Below are positions 1 through 34,200 of a stretch of DNA of 64,000 nucleotides, one piece after another. Below the pieces are notes generated by a model. That model ran no database searches, had not been told where the DNA came from, and saw nothing but the letters and a program-made list of their open reading frames with translations. The translations under genes and the position numbers were made by a program. The stretch is from Cristatella mucedo (Eukaryota; Bryozoa; Phylactolaemata; Cristatellidae). The DNA lies in contig WPIO01000077.1 in NCBI GenBank assembly GCA_009760855.2, positions 1,190,501-1,254,500 of the forward strand, in the 5' to 3' direction. The first letter of the stretch is position 1, and every line of letters begins with the position of its first letter.

Positions 1-1007
1 GATCAGATGTGCTGAGCTTGGTAATAATATGTGTTGAGAACGCACGATTGCAGGATAATTCTTTATTGAGTGTGACCTTGGTTGTAAGTGGGTCCACGCA
101 CAAGAGAATATTAATCATACTTTACAATTCAGCACATAAGTCAGTTTAGTCATAGAAATGAATGTTCAAATCGCTCAGCACAAGGACGGAACAATTTCTC
201 GAACATAGATCAGTAGCTACCCTGCTCCAAGCAAAATAAGGGATTTACAATAAGGCAATGCTTATCAAATAATCAAGATTACTCTACGCCAGGTCCTGCC
301 CTCTCATTTTTACTAAACATTCTGAAGGGGTCTACCTTCAAATGCTTTTACTATGCTGGGTGCAGATAAGATGTTTAGTTTTGATCTATTTGATTAGATT
401 CAACCACGAATCATTCCGTATCGAAAGGAATTGCAGTCAGCCGCCGTCTTACCTACGGCTCGACTTACACAAATTTGGAGATACGAACTCGGCCACGGTC
501 AAGCACAATAAAAATTGGAAAACCAAAATGCATCCAAGAAAATTTTCCAAATCCGAGTGCGGTCAGTAGATTTGACAAAACACAAACAGTAGGGAGAAAA
601 CGATGTCTAGCAGCAATGTATTGTTGGTACTGAGGGCTATCACACACCATTCTCGACTTGCAAAAATTTGACTTACGACAGGTTTTCCTGTCCCTATCTA
701 TTTTTTTTAAGTCGGGGGGGGGGGCTGACTGTACTGCAATATCCTCACAGGCTTAAGGTGCTACATTTCTTCATGCACGTGACGTCGGCCGAGTGAAGAC
801 ACAAAAAATCCATATATTTGATGTTTTTTTAAAGTAGAAGCATAACTTTATGGGAGCTAGCAGCTTGAGACAACAATTTACGATTTAAATTTTGTCGTTT
901 TATGAGAGTAGCAGGACACACTGCAGGGCACAAATGTCGGCGAAGTCTCAGCAGGCCTCTGCCCGAGTGCTGCTGTTGGCTGGAGATGCCTGCAGCTATC
1001 AAGCTTC
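1..1007. other. Downstream flank / likely 3' UTR of SRP54
   Basis: No coding region is supported here. An AATAAA hexamer lies on the minus strand at 67-62, and a CATAAA variant lies near 850. Either could be a polyadenylation signal for SRP54. A G-run sits near 714-724. Confidence 0.35.
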
Positions 1008-24505
<23,498 letters not shown>

Positions 24506-25060
24506 TTCTTAGGTTGACTATTACGGCTGAGTAGCAGAAGCCGTAGGTCGCGTTTTCGCGCCTTCGCTATTGCGACACCGGGTATCGGTCTTACCAAATG
24601 CGGTGAGCTAACAGTTCTATGCTGCGGTCAGTGTGCTGCAAAGCACGAGCCCCGTGGTAGCAACGGCAATAAGCAAAGTGGCAGCCGTCAATATTGCTCG
24701 GTAGACAGGCAAACGCCAGACCCAGGCGTGGCAAAACAAGGAATAATGTGCTCGCTAAAGTAGTCCTTTGTGATTCCGGAAGTTGGGAGTAGTCCCGAGG
24801 GGATAACTCCTTAAGCTTGCGCTTGCCAAAACGGTTAGATTACCATATTGCTTGAGATTATTAGTGGATGATGTGTTATCAGGAACCATATATGTCGTAA
24901 TACCCGATTTAAACGCTATGAGAAGCCCAATTCACGAGGTAGCTAGTCAGCAGTACTTGGGGCTTTCCAGTGAGTTACGATAATGCTGTACGCCTTGGCC
25001 GGTGCTGCACACACGTGCCTCTCCGTTGCTATAGACTAGATTGGTCTAAATTAACGACAC
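24506..25060. promoter_or_regulatory. SRP54 upstream region, possible divergent promoter
   Basis: Lies between the SRP54 start codon (minus) and the first coding-like segments on the plus strand. It should contain the SRP54 5' UTR and promoter by position. I see no clear TATA box. The divergent arrangement is inferred. Confidence 0.3.
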
Positions 25061-25439
25061 GGTCTTGTTATATTTAGTATGAATGGTGTTGATTTTTGCC
25101 GTTCTATGCTACCGCCAGCATACCTGCATTTGTCGTTGTAGCATCTGCGGCTCGCTAGCCTGCATCGACGCGCCTACTCCACCTGTATTTGTCGCGTGCC
25201 TGACTGCAAGGGCTGGCACCGTTACGAGCGTCGTGTTTTTAGCTAGTCACTTCAGTGCAGGAGCAGCTAGTCGCATTACTTGTGACCGTATTGTGAGCAA
25301 TGCTCTTGAAGCTAGCATTTTATGTTGAATACTTTAACGCGTACTGTGTACTGATCTCATTATTGAGTGGTTGAAACCAGAGACTCGTGCTTAGTCTGCC
25401 ACAGTTCGGGATTTGAAAGAGTGCCGATACTAAAATGCT

Positions 25440-25825
25440 GAAATTTGGCGAATTCTGAAGCTGTGCTTAACCAGAGCTGAGCATATTACAAAACCGTGTT
25501 GTACTGTACTGAAGCGAATTGGGGATCGTTCCAAATAGTTCAAGATACAGTATGAACAGCTGAGCAGTATGCAGACTACTGTAAGCGTATTTATGATGAG
25601 AAAGCAGTTTAGGATAGTGTGCTGAGAAAAATGCAGCGAACGTGGAATTTGAGTACTCTCTTGACGACAGAAGCAGCAAACTTTTAATAATAATAATCTA
25701 GAATATGTCAAGAGCGATAAGGTGACCGCGGAAGCACAAGGGCATGCCATGATCGAAGCATCGGAATTCGAAGCAATAGAATGGGGAAATCTATATACGG
25801 CTTGGGAAGCCAGAATTTGTTGAGC
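25440..25825 (+). CDS. Coding-like segments, possible 5' exons of the plus-strand gene
   Basis: Short plus-strand stretches have protein-like composition: YEQLSSMQTT before a GTAAGC donor (about 25550-25581), NAANVEFEYSLDDRSSKL (about 25627-25680) and EAQGHAMIEASEFEAIEWGN (about 25730-25790). They lie in different frames, separated by stops and a small TAA repeat. Either several tiny introns or a decayed gene would be needed to join them. Their position upstream of exon 27692-27735 suggests they belong to that gene. Exon borders are unproven. Confidence 0.3.
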
Positions 25826-25931
25826 TTTCATGAGAGTGTGGAAACACTTGCTGCAGATAACATGCATATATCTATTACCTTAACCTTGACGGAAGATGTG
25901 ACGAGCAACATTATTGTTGCTCGTGTGCCAA

Positions 25932-26201
25932 TTATAGCCACCGTGGAGCGAGTGACTCTGGTAACATGCTCCGAGACTGCTCCCGTTCTGAATTTGAGGT
26001 TATGGACTGTTGATCTGATGCTGAAAATTTACTTCGTTCATCTGCGATCATGCTGCTGATGGCTTCTGCAGTGCCAGTCATGTGATAGTTGACAGCTGTC
26101 ATTATACGCTCGAGATGGAACCGTGTTTTGGAAGTACTTGGTCTTGTGGCAATTCTACATTTCATATGCGCATGCTTTATCATGACTAAGAAGATTGCCA
26201 T
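25932..26201 (-). CDS. Uncharacterised open frame, 89 codons
   Basis: Minus-strand frame with a charged, serine-rich composition (MTGTAEAISSMIADERSKFS, then SITSNSEREQSRSMLPESLA). The opposite strand over the same bases is hydrophobic, as expected of an antisense frame. The frame stays open upstream to about 26262 with an Arg-rich stretch (DTRRRRNRM). No family is recognised and no splice sites were tied to it. It could be a small exon, a relic of a transposase or chance. Confidence 0.25.
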   Translation of the reverse strand: MAIFLVMIKHAHMKCRIATRPSTSKTRFHLERIMTAVNYHMTGTAEAISSMIADERSKFSASDQQSITSNSEREQSRSMLPESLAPRWL

Positions 26202-26844
26202 TCGATTGCGTCGTCTGCGCGTATCGACAATTACTGTTGTTTCTCGAATTGGAGTTGCTCGTTTTTTTCATGTCAGAAGGGTTACTTGGCTTCCTAATAA
26301 TAATGACAATAATATTAATAATACCTTATTTGTATAGCGCCCCAAGAGAAATTATTTACATCCAGACGCCTTAAAAATTAGTCCATGTAAGATAATAAAA
26401 AAACAAGGGTTAGTGTCATGCACGGTATCAAGCCAGCAAGAGCAATCAAGTGCCGTGCTTTGGCCAGCATGCTAAAGCAGACATGGAGACACGCACAACC
26501 CGAGGTTAGTAAGACCTCTGACAAGCAACAGGCACAATGTAAAACTGTATAGGTAAGCACTCAGAACCCACCGGAGCAAGAAAAACATCTACATTCAGTG
26601 GGCGAAGAGAAAACTGAGCCGAACTTAGATGCACATCTTTAGCCCTGACTTGAAAGATGCAAAGTCAACGCAGGTAGAGACAGTAGTGGGCAGCGAGCTC
26701 CAAACTTTCGGTTCATGCGAGCTGCTGGCTCGAGCACGAGAACATTTCCGTTTAGCAAAGTGGGGGGATGGCAAAATGAGCAAATGCTGAGGAGCCGATT
26801 TCGCGAGAGCACTCGGGAGAATGGATGAATAGTATATGCTAGAT

Positions 26845-27174
26845 CAGTGGTTCTCAAACTTCCTAATGGCGAGACCTTCGAATACAGTTCCTCATGTTGT
26901 GGCGGCCCCAACCATAAAATTGTTTTTGTTGCTACTCCATAACTGGAAATTTGATACTATGAATCGTGATGAAAATGTCTGATGTGCAGAATATCTTTTA
27001 ATTGTTACAAATTGATCATAATTAAAGCACAGTGATTAATCGCAAAATTAATCGCAAAAACACTATCGGTTCTTAAGACCATCGGAAATGTGGTTTCTGA
27101 TGGTTTCAAGCGACCCCTGTGAAAGGGTCGTTCAACCCCCAAAAGGGTCGCGACCCACAAGTTGAGAACCGCTG
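26845..27174. mobile_element. SPIN-like (Space Invader) non-autonomous hAT transposon
   Basis: The ends are CAGTGGTTCTCAAAC on the left and the reverse complement of CAGCGGTTCTCAACTTGTGG on the right. The internal GGGTCGTTCAACCC, AAGACCATCGGAAAT and ATGTTGTGGCGGCCCCAACC stretches match the SPIN/OposCharlie hAT consensus as I know it. Flanking 8-bp direct repeats TGCTAGAT (26837-26844) and TGCTAGAG (27175-27182) agree at 7 of 8 bases. This is the target-site length of hAT elements. About 330 bases, no transposase. Confidence 0.85.
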
Positions 27175-27384
27175 TGCTAGAGCAAGCTCATGAAGTGACC
27201 GGATAGCCAGACTGAGGATCTTGAAAATCATTTAACGCTTGAGAGGGAGCCAGTGAAGCTCAGACAGAAATTTTATCATATAGCAGTCGCCCCATTAGCG
27301 ACAGATCACACGGGCTGCCAACTTAAGCATTAGTTGCAGCTGCTTAAGCTCACAGGCCAAGAGTCATGGATAACGAGAATAACT

Positions 27385-27476
27385 CGTGCTTCCTTTGCAG
27401 CAATTATAAAGCACCTAGAAAGAGATTGAATTCTCTGAGTGCGCTTTATCATATGTATTATTATTATTATTACTAT
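27385..27476 (+). mobile_element. Family 1 non-LTR 3' tail fragment
   Basis: Ends CTAGAAAGAGATTGAATTCT, then GTGCGCTTTATCATATG and a TATTATTATTATTATTAC tail, plus orientation. Confidence 0.75.
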
Positions 27477-27691
27477 CCAGATGATATGTTATAAACGCAT
27501 TAATTAGTTTGACTACCATACTTGTATCTGAGCCGGCCCTTATCTTGGGGTTTTTCCTTAGCTGAAAGTAAGTCGAATTTACAGTGGATGAAATGTATTC
27601 ATGTAAACATACTAGTCATTTTGGAATAGTAGTCCTAGACTGCAGGCCGACGTCACTGAGAGGTGCTAGCTGAACCAATCTTGACGCTTAG

Positions 27692-27735
27692 GTCATCCAA
27701 CATCTTCGGGGATCATTTCTTGAGGCTGAAACTTG
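27692..27735 (+). CDS. Unrecognised plus-strand gene, exon a
   Basis: A 44-base exon between ACGCTTAG and GTGAGT. In the frame of the next exon it reads SSNIFGDHFLRLKL. It is the least certain exon of the set because it is short. Confidence 0.45.
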
Positions 27736-29931
27736 GTGAGTGTACGACTGACCTTCGCAAACTTGCATGTCAAATAATGCCGCAGTACTTCGACCATGAC
27801 TCGGTTGAATAGGCGCGTTGCTAGAAAAGTGGATTTTACTACACATTCCGATTCTCATTAACTTTATCATTCATCCTGCTTCGAAAGTCAGCCAGTGAGG
27901 CGCAAGATGGAGATGGCTGGGAAAGAAACCTCCAAAAATTCTCGATAAAAAATAAGCGTTAGAGCCAAACGAGATGGTCAAGCAGAACGTTGACACCTAT
28001 CAAACATAGATGGTTATATTACGTCCTTCATGTGCTTATGCGTGCTGACACTGTGAATGCTGCCACCAACCACATTTGCATGCTGACCCTGTGCATGTCA
28101 CCCCTAACCATATTATTCATTTCGTTTGTTTTTTTCAAGCATGATTTTACTTACCATTCAATTGCATTTCACTTTACAGCAAATGTAAAGCGCCTAGAGA
28201 GAGATTAAGTTCTCTGAGGGCGCTTTATCAAGTGAATTATTATTATTATTATTGTTATTCTTTTATAAGCTTTACCTAGTAATGCCTTAATTTAAGGAGG
28301 TAGCAGTGTAACGTGTGTGCGCTTTACTGCTTACAACTTTAACGACTTACAACTTTAACGACTTGGGCTTGCTACATAAAGATATGGAGGTTTATGAGTG
28401 TTGCATTCCTCTGATACCATTCGCATTCTGCTTGTATCTCTGCAGCCGATATGATTCGCGACCGACCTATCTTTGTGGCACCAGCTTCACCAGTATTTAT
28501 GAATCTTCTGCATGGACCAGTCCACGACTCTTTAAAAAGTGCATTGATACAGAAAAAGAGTAACGTTTAGGCGGTGCTATATAGCATTTGTAACATTAAA
28601 ACAAGAAGTACTAAGGATACCCGAAGTGCTCCACCGACTGCAGTTTTCTTGGAAGGGAGATATTCTCTAGTAACGCAATTGTGTAATTTCATCAAGTCGT
28701 AAAATGGTTTAATTGCAAAGTGAAGTGAATTTCTAGTGCGCCATTGGTACGTTTAATGTGATCTCAATCTTCCACAGATATTTTAAAAATAATAATAATA
28801 ATTCACGTGCTATAGTGGCCCAGAGAGCTCTACCTCTTTCTAGGTACTTTACATTTGCTACAAGGGAGCACGATCAAATGGTCAGTGGTAACATGCTCAA
28901 TGTCAACAAGAATAACATGTTTAGAGGTGACATGCACAGGTTCAGCATGGAGACATGGTTAGAGGCAGCATGCAGTGTGTAAGCACGCATAGGCACGCAA
29001 GGGACGAATTAAATGGACCCACTAAATGCTGTGATAAATAGATTTGATTCTGATTTTGATTCGGAGATGATTCTGCTAGCGGTGAGCACCCGAAAAATCG
29101 TATCTACAGCTTTAAGCACATTTTTCTTCAGTAAGTTCAGATTTCAAATCATCAGTAGTACTGGCTGAAAGTTGATCTTAACAGGTTGTTAACGGTTCCC
29201 CTAGAGAGTCAAGCCGCTCTAGTGCTGGCCTGTTTTCTGTGCTTAAAAGTTGCAAGTCTGCAGTACTAAATTTGGAGTACGAACTTAATAATAATAGTGT
29301 TACTTGTTATAATAAAAATATTATTTTACTAATACCGTTAACGGGTACAACTTGGCTGTTGCTTCAAAAGCAAGACCCGAAGTCTATTCAGCTATCTAGC
29401 CTACCTCTGGCCGCTGCAGCTTGTTGCTGCACCATTGTGAGTACTCATGCATTTTATCATGTGCAACATGCCGGATTACTATGAAAGATCGGCTATCGGG
29501 TGGATTGGATTTTTTTAACTTGCGGTATACTATATGAGTTATCCCATAGCTATCACTATATAGCCACCGCTTGGGCTGCTTGAGAGGGGAGAGCTGGCGA
29601 GTGGGCGATGACTCTGGCCTCATTTAGAGCAGACCTGCACGGCTATTTGTCAGCGGTAGAACAATGCTACCCGAGAGAATGTGACAGTATCAAATCTGTG
29701 CACATTCACAGGCCTCCATGGAAAGTGCAATAGATATATCTTTACTCAGTTTCACAGGTACTGATGACATTGACCCGAGCAAAAACGACAGCACGGCTTT
29801 CGAGGATGTGGGCCCGGGAGTTCCTCCAGGTGTGTCTTAAAAAGAAAGCTGTCTTAACAGTCATACGTTTTAACTAAAGCCTTGATCGTTTGCACCCGTG
29901 TCTTATCGTCAGAGAGATCTAAAGGCAAACA

Positions 29932-29975
<44 letters not shown>

Positions 29976-30739
29976 GGGAGAGAGAGAGCGGTAGAGTATA
30001 AAAAGATAAAAAAAATGCGTTCACCTCGCTCTCCGTCCATGAGCGGTCCACAAGCCCAGCCAACTTTAATAGTCGTATGGGATGACTGAGCCATTTATAA
30101 TTTGAGTTGGATACATTAAGGAAATGGTTGATTAAAAGCAGTAGAGCAGCAGCAACAAGAATCAAGACGTACTGCAGACCATCAGACCTTGTGACCAACG
30201 TCTTCGCTCGTAAAAACGTATCTTTACTCGATGACGTTCATCATGACGTATTGCAATTCATAGAGACCCGTGATTGTCGTGTCTCTTTGCTTTCACCAAA
30301 AGAAAATGGAAGGAGATGAGTGTACGTGTGCGGATTAGATCAAAAGCGGGCAAAAAATACGGAGAGGCACATTACTAGAGATGAGCCCAGCCAGAGAAGT
30401 AAATAGATGCAGTGTTATGAACAAGGCTTACATTGTTGGAGCAGCGTTGATGCAATCGGGTGTTTTGTCTTTATCCAGTAAAAATCAGAAGCAAAGCTGT
30501 GCATCAATGATATGCATTACTAAATGGCAGAATTTCACAGGAAAAAAGACCTCGAAAAAAGGAAATGGTTACTCCGCAGGTCGCAGCAGCATTTGATTGG
30601 ACAACGATGCATCGCTGAGGGGTGCCGACTTGCCGCAGAGGTTGCAGGTCCTCTACGGTTGGATCTAAGTTTTTCGGCTGCTCTTAAAGCGTGGATGAAA
30701 CATACAGCTACGAGTGTCGAGGAAGTTAATGAGCCTTAA
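27692..30739 (+). CDS. Unrecognised spliced gene, 3' part (five exons, 5' end not defined)
   Basis: Exons 27692-27735, 28446-28559, 29375-29436, 29712-29829 and 30531-30739 join into one open frame of about 181 codons ending in TAA. All four introns are GT-AG and phases agree at every join, which is unlikely by chance. The protein has a segment DMIRDRPIFVAPASPVFMN, a small-residue stretch LSSLPLAAAACCCTI, an acidic linker FTGTDDIDPSKNDSTAFEDV, and a basic helical tail KKDLEKRKWLLRRSQQ then AALKAWMKHTATSVEE. I recognise no family. It is transcribed away from SRP54. A first exon must lie upstream because exon 27692 needs two bases from a preceding exon. Weakest points are the donor at 28560 (GTAACG) and the acceptor before 30531, which lacks a strong pyrimidine tract. 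Confidence 0.6.
28018..28257 (+). mobile_element. Family 1 non-LTR 3' UTR fragment
   Basis: The plus-strand 3' UTR and tail of family 1 (CTGTGCATGTCACCCCTAAC, AAATGTAAAGCGCCTAGAGA, ending ATTATTATTATTATTG). Lies in the first intron of the plus-strand gene. Confidence 0.85.
28446..28559 (+). CDS. Unrecognised plus-strand gene, exon b
   Basis: Preceded by a strong acceptor, CTTGTATCTCTGCAG. Encodes MIRDRPIFVAPASPVFMNLL and HGPVHDSLKSALIQKK. Donor A|GTAACG. Confidence 0.6.
28786..29048 (-). mobile_element. Family 1 non-LTR 3' UTR fragment
   Basis: Minus-oriented: AATAATAATAATTCACGTGC at the low end, then CTAGGTACTTTACATTTGCT and GTGACATGCACAGGTTCAGC. In the intron before exon 29375. Confidence 0.85.
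29375..29436 (+). CDS. Unrecognised plus-strand gene, exon c
   Basis: Encodes PKSIQLSSLPLAAAACCCTI and ends at a strong donor, GTGAGTAC. The acceptor (GCAAG) was chosen because it is the only nearby AG with the right phase and no stop. Confidence 0.5.
29712..29829 (+). CDS. Unrecognised plus-strand gene, exon d
   Basis: Acceptor CATTCACAG and donor GTGTGT. Encodes ASMESAIDISLLSFTGTD then an acidic linker DPSKNDSTAFEDVGPGVPP. No stop in frame across 118 bases. Confidence 0.6.
29938..29990. repeat. (GA)n microsatellite, interrupted
   Basis: Two GA blocks around AAATATTGGG, in the intron between exons d and e of the plus-strand gene. Confidence 0.9.
30531..30739 (+). CDS. Unrecognised plus-strand gene, last exon
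   Basis: Begins after TAAATGGCAG and encodes a basic, helical C-terminus (FHRKKDLEKRKWLLRRSQQ, then LIGQRCIAEGCRLAAEVAG). It ends EEVNEP and TAA at 30737-30739. Confidence 0.6.
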
Positions 30740-30961
30740 TTGGCAACGTTCGTTTCTGAACCGGGACTATGCAATATGGAGAATTCCGCTACTTGCTAAA
30801 AAACGCCGACTGCTTGTCAATTGAAGCGTCCCGAAGGAACAACGAGTGAAAGCTATTCTTGGTTACTAAATTTCACTCTAGATGAGCGCATTGATGTTCT
30901 TTGGAAGAGGTAACTTTGGTATAAAATGTGAAATTTATGTTGCAATACAGTAGCTCAAAGT

Positions 30962-31036
30962 GATACAGCGAATGTGAAGTGCCTAGAAAGAGACTATTTT
31001 CTGAGGGTGTTACATACAATTTATTATTATTATTAC
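30962..31036 (+). mobile_element. Family 1 non-LTR tail fragment
   Basis: GTGAAGTGCCTAGAAAGAGA ... TTATTATTATTATTAC, plus orientation, just downstream of the unrecognised gene. Confidence 0.75.
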
Positions 31037-31074
31037 TAAAAAGGAGGTATATTCTAGTTACTCAGAAATATGTT

Positions 31075-31240
31075 ATGTGGCTATGACACTAGGTAAAGCG
31101 GTTGGTTTTCCCTACCTCGATCTCGAGGTCGTGGGTTCGAATCCTACGGTGGGCAATTCCTTATTGCCGCTGCAAGAGGCAATGATAGTAAAGGCTATTC
31201 GGTCGCTATGCAAAAGAGGCTGTTAAATTAGCTAGTATTT
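31075..31240 (+). mobile_element. tRNA-derived SINE
   Basis: The head has GACACTAGGTAAAGCGGTTG (box A region) and box B GGTTCGAATCC, then the shared body GTGGGCAATTCCTTATTGCC. The tail is GAGGCTGTTAAATTAGCTAG. Confidence 0.85.
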
Positions 31241-34200
31241 TTTTAAATAAACAGGGGTCATGAATTCATGAAGCATATTAGAAAATACTTTAGAGCATCA
31301 TTTCAGTATCTTATACGCAAATCAGTGCCTGTCCGTGTCCAAAAGACCTGCTATCACCAGCCGTTTCACGTGTGTTGGTTGAAAACTGACAAGAGATTGC
31401 ATTGAGTCATCGCTGACGACATGGACACGGCAGCACTAATTACAGGTGTCGGTCAGGTGGTTCTATTGTTGCTGTAGAGCGTATTAGTAATTGTAAGCAT
31501 AGCCAAGACTAAGCGAAGAAGGTGAACAGACCTTGAACTTTCCAGAAGTGGTCAATTGCAAATGGTTGAAGTATGTTTCGTATGGCATAGCCGACCTATA
31601 CGCCCCTTTCGGTCTGTCCTAGGTGGGGGGCAAGGCTCCAATCACCATTTTCTCTCAAATTTTAGCACGAACAGCCTGCACGGTCACTGCAAGGAGCTAC
31701 TTGAGCCCACGTGATCTGAAGTACTGTAAGAAAATCTCAAGAGGCAGAGCAGTTTTATAATCATCGAGCATTTCATGACGCAAAATGGATGGAAAGGGCA
31801 GTCTACTCCTTAAAGATGAAGCTATTTCACAAGCAGTAATTAGTTGGACATGACCGCAAGAGAAAGGAGCGCTAGCAGACGATCGAATAGTAGATAGTGG
31901 TGATACCCAGAATGACTGATAGAAGGCGTTTGCTTCTTGCGTTGCTCGTGTTTGCACAATAAACTTGGTTTGTGTGTGTGACATATAAGTCAACGATTCC
32001 CTTAAATTCACCGTATCCGGAGGACCTCCGATGCAGCCTTGACAATTTCTTTGCGAAATCTGTCGTACTTCACTTAGGCTTTGGTTGGATTGATAATGTG
32101 TCAAACATCTGAATCTATACTCAGGCGCTCTACAACTCGCTCCAAGAAAAGTAATAATTGACAGCTAACCATTTTAAGCCACGCACGGCTGTTGGTCAGC
32201 AAGCATCGAGTGTCTTTTAGCTAACGCCGTAGCTGAAAGCGACGGTGCCCTAATGATATGGCTTAGTGGATGCCAACTCACAATGAACATCACGAATAAG
32301 TCCTTAAATGTGAGGAGCAATATAGAGGAGTCACCTCCAATGAAATTATTCAAAAAGTTAGACTTGCATCAAGAATTTGCAACAAGAGTGGTGTTTTAAG
32401 CGATGATCTTATCACAGAAATACTATATATCTAGAAATATCTAACATATTGACTAGTCTTACGAAAAGGAATGCAACTTGAGTCATGCCTTTTAGTTGTT
32501 ATGCGTTTGCTAAATTCAACCGCCCCAGAATATACTAGAATAAATTTGTGAACTGGGACCACCAGTCGCTACGTTAGGCTACAGATAACTTAGTTGATCA
32601 ATATCCCGTGACTACCTAGCAACGGCTAGCCACTTGTGTATGTGCATATGTATATACCTTTATGTGGACCTATTGCTTAGCAGCCGCTAGGAGGATACCG
32701 TCGTATTGGTACCGAAAACATTAAGGATTTAGCATGGGTGAGGATGTGATTGAATAAGAACAGGAAGGCCAAAGAAGCTTGTAAGAAGATTAGTGGCAAA
32801 AATCGAGTGCAGTAGAAGAATGTATACCCAACAATGGATTTATTATACTCATTTAGGCAATGAAATGAGTTTGCTGGCTGCATTTGACCCCGGGTCTTAG
32901 CCAGGGGATAAGGTGCTTGATGGTCATGACCCAGGTTGTAAGATTTATTAAGATATTTCAAATATTACACGTTAAGCCGGGGTACCCTGGCCGGCCGGAG
33001 CCGCTGGTGCGACCCGCGACTCGCGGCTTCGGAACAGGGTCCACACGGTCTCGGACCCGGTGATGGCGTCCGTCACGCAAAGCCGCCGCAGCGCCGCCCG
33101 TTCGCTCCGCGGAATAGTGGGTTCGCTACCTTGAAGTGGGAGATCATTTCTTGCCTACTGCAAGCGGTTGGGATAGCTGTTAAGGCTATCTTGCCGCTAT
33201 AGAAACGAGGCTGTTGAGTATCAGCTAATCTTTAACTTTAAAATTCCAGGATTTCACGTTATTGCATTGTTATTTATTTGTTTTTATTATTATTCATCGT
33301 TTATTATTGTTAATGCTGCAGTTGACGAAAGTTACCAGGTTCAGTCAGCGATTTCCTGTACGCGAGATAGAAAGTGTGTCTATCAAAGTCTATCTAATTC
33401 AGCATGAGACGACAACGTCTACTTATGCATTCGCCCCTGGCTAGCTGCTATACTTCAATCGGGCTAAAAGACGTTGTCTGCAACTCCACGACTTCGTCCG
33501 TGCTTAAGCCCGACGGCCTAGCTGTCATCAAATTAGTTTTTGGAAATCGAACACCCGCACGTTTGTTATTGTAGGCTAATGCTATGGTCAGCTGAGTGCA
33601 CTGACTGGCAAATATATATAATTAGCCGGACATCGCTTTTGTAGCAGTGCAGAAATCTATACAATAAATAAATAAATATAAATATATAAATCTATATATG
33701 TTGTAATGATAGTAGTAACAATAAATACATGTGCAGCACTCAACGAAACTTAATTCTCTTTCTCTTGCTAAACCTTATGTATATACTGAATGTTAATTTT
33801 TATTGATAAAAAACCAACTTTTCAACATGCTGAAGCACATTAGCGCGCAAAACAAGTAAGTCCAGTTAGAATACATGCAGCACATTCTGTCAGTAGTAGC
33901 TGGGATATTTAGCCTCCGTTTACATATTTTCACATCAGGGACTGTCATTGGATGAGTCCGTTGCAAGTCTCAGGCATGGAAAGAAGGTGAACTGAAGGGG
34001 CAGTCTCAAAAGTGTTTGTGGTTATGTAGAGGCAGCGCTAACTTACTAAAGCGAGAGGGCCGAATGGTAAGATGGGAAGCTTAGGAAGTAAAGCATTTAT
34101 ATATGTAAGCCGGAGAATGAAAATAAATGCATCCTAAAAATAATCTACGCAATACACATTACACATAACACATTATACAATAATTTATAAATCAATGTAC

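Larger units (their letters stand above)
26285..27655 (-). mobile_element. Old non-LTR element related to family 1, interrupted by a SPIN-like hAT
   Basis: The low end has an AAT-type tail (26296-26330) then TTGTATAGCGCCCCAAGAGA. The sequences flanking 26845-27174 align by eye with the family 1 body (the GGGAGCCAGTG and AGCTGAAAGTAAG regions, minus strand). Strong decay. A second, plus-oriented tail fragment (27385-27475) sits inside it. Confidence 0.6.

Noticed and set aside
31075-31160. tRNA gene (box A and box B present)
   Set aside because: The cloverleaf does not close properly, and the same head with a common body recurs at six other places. It is a SINE.
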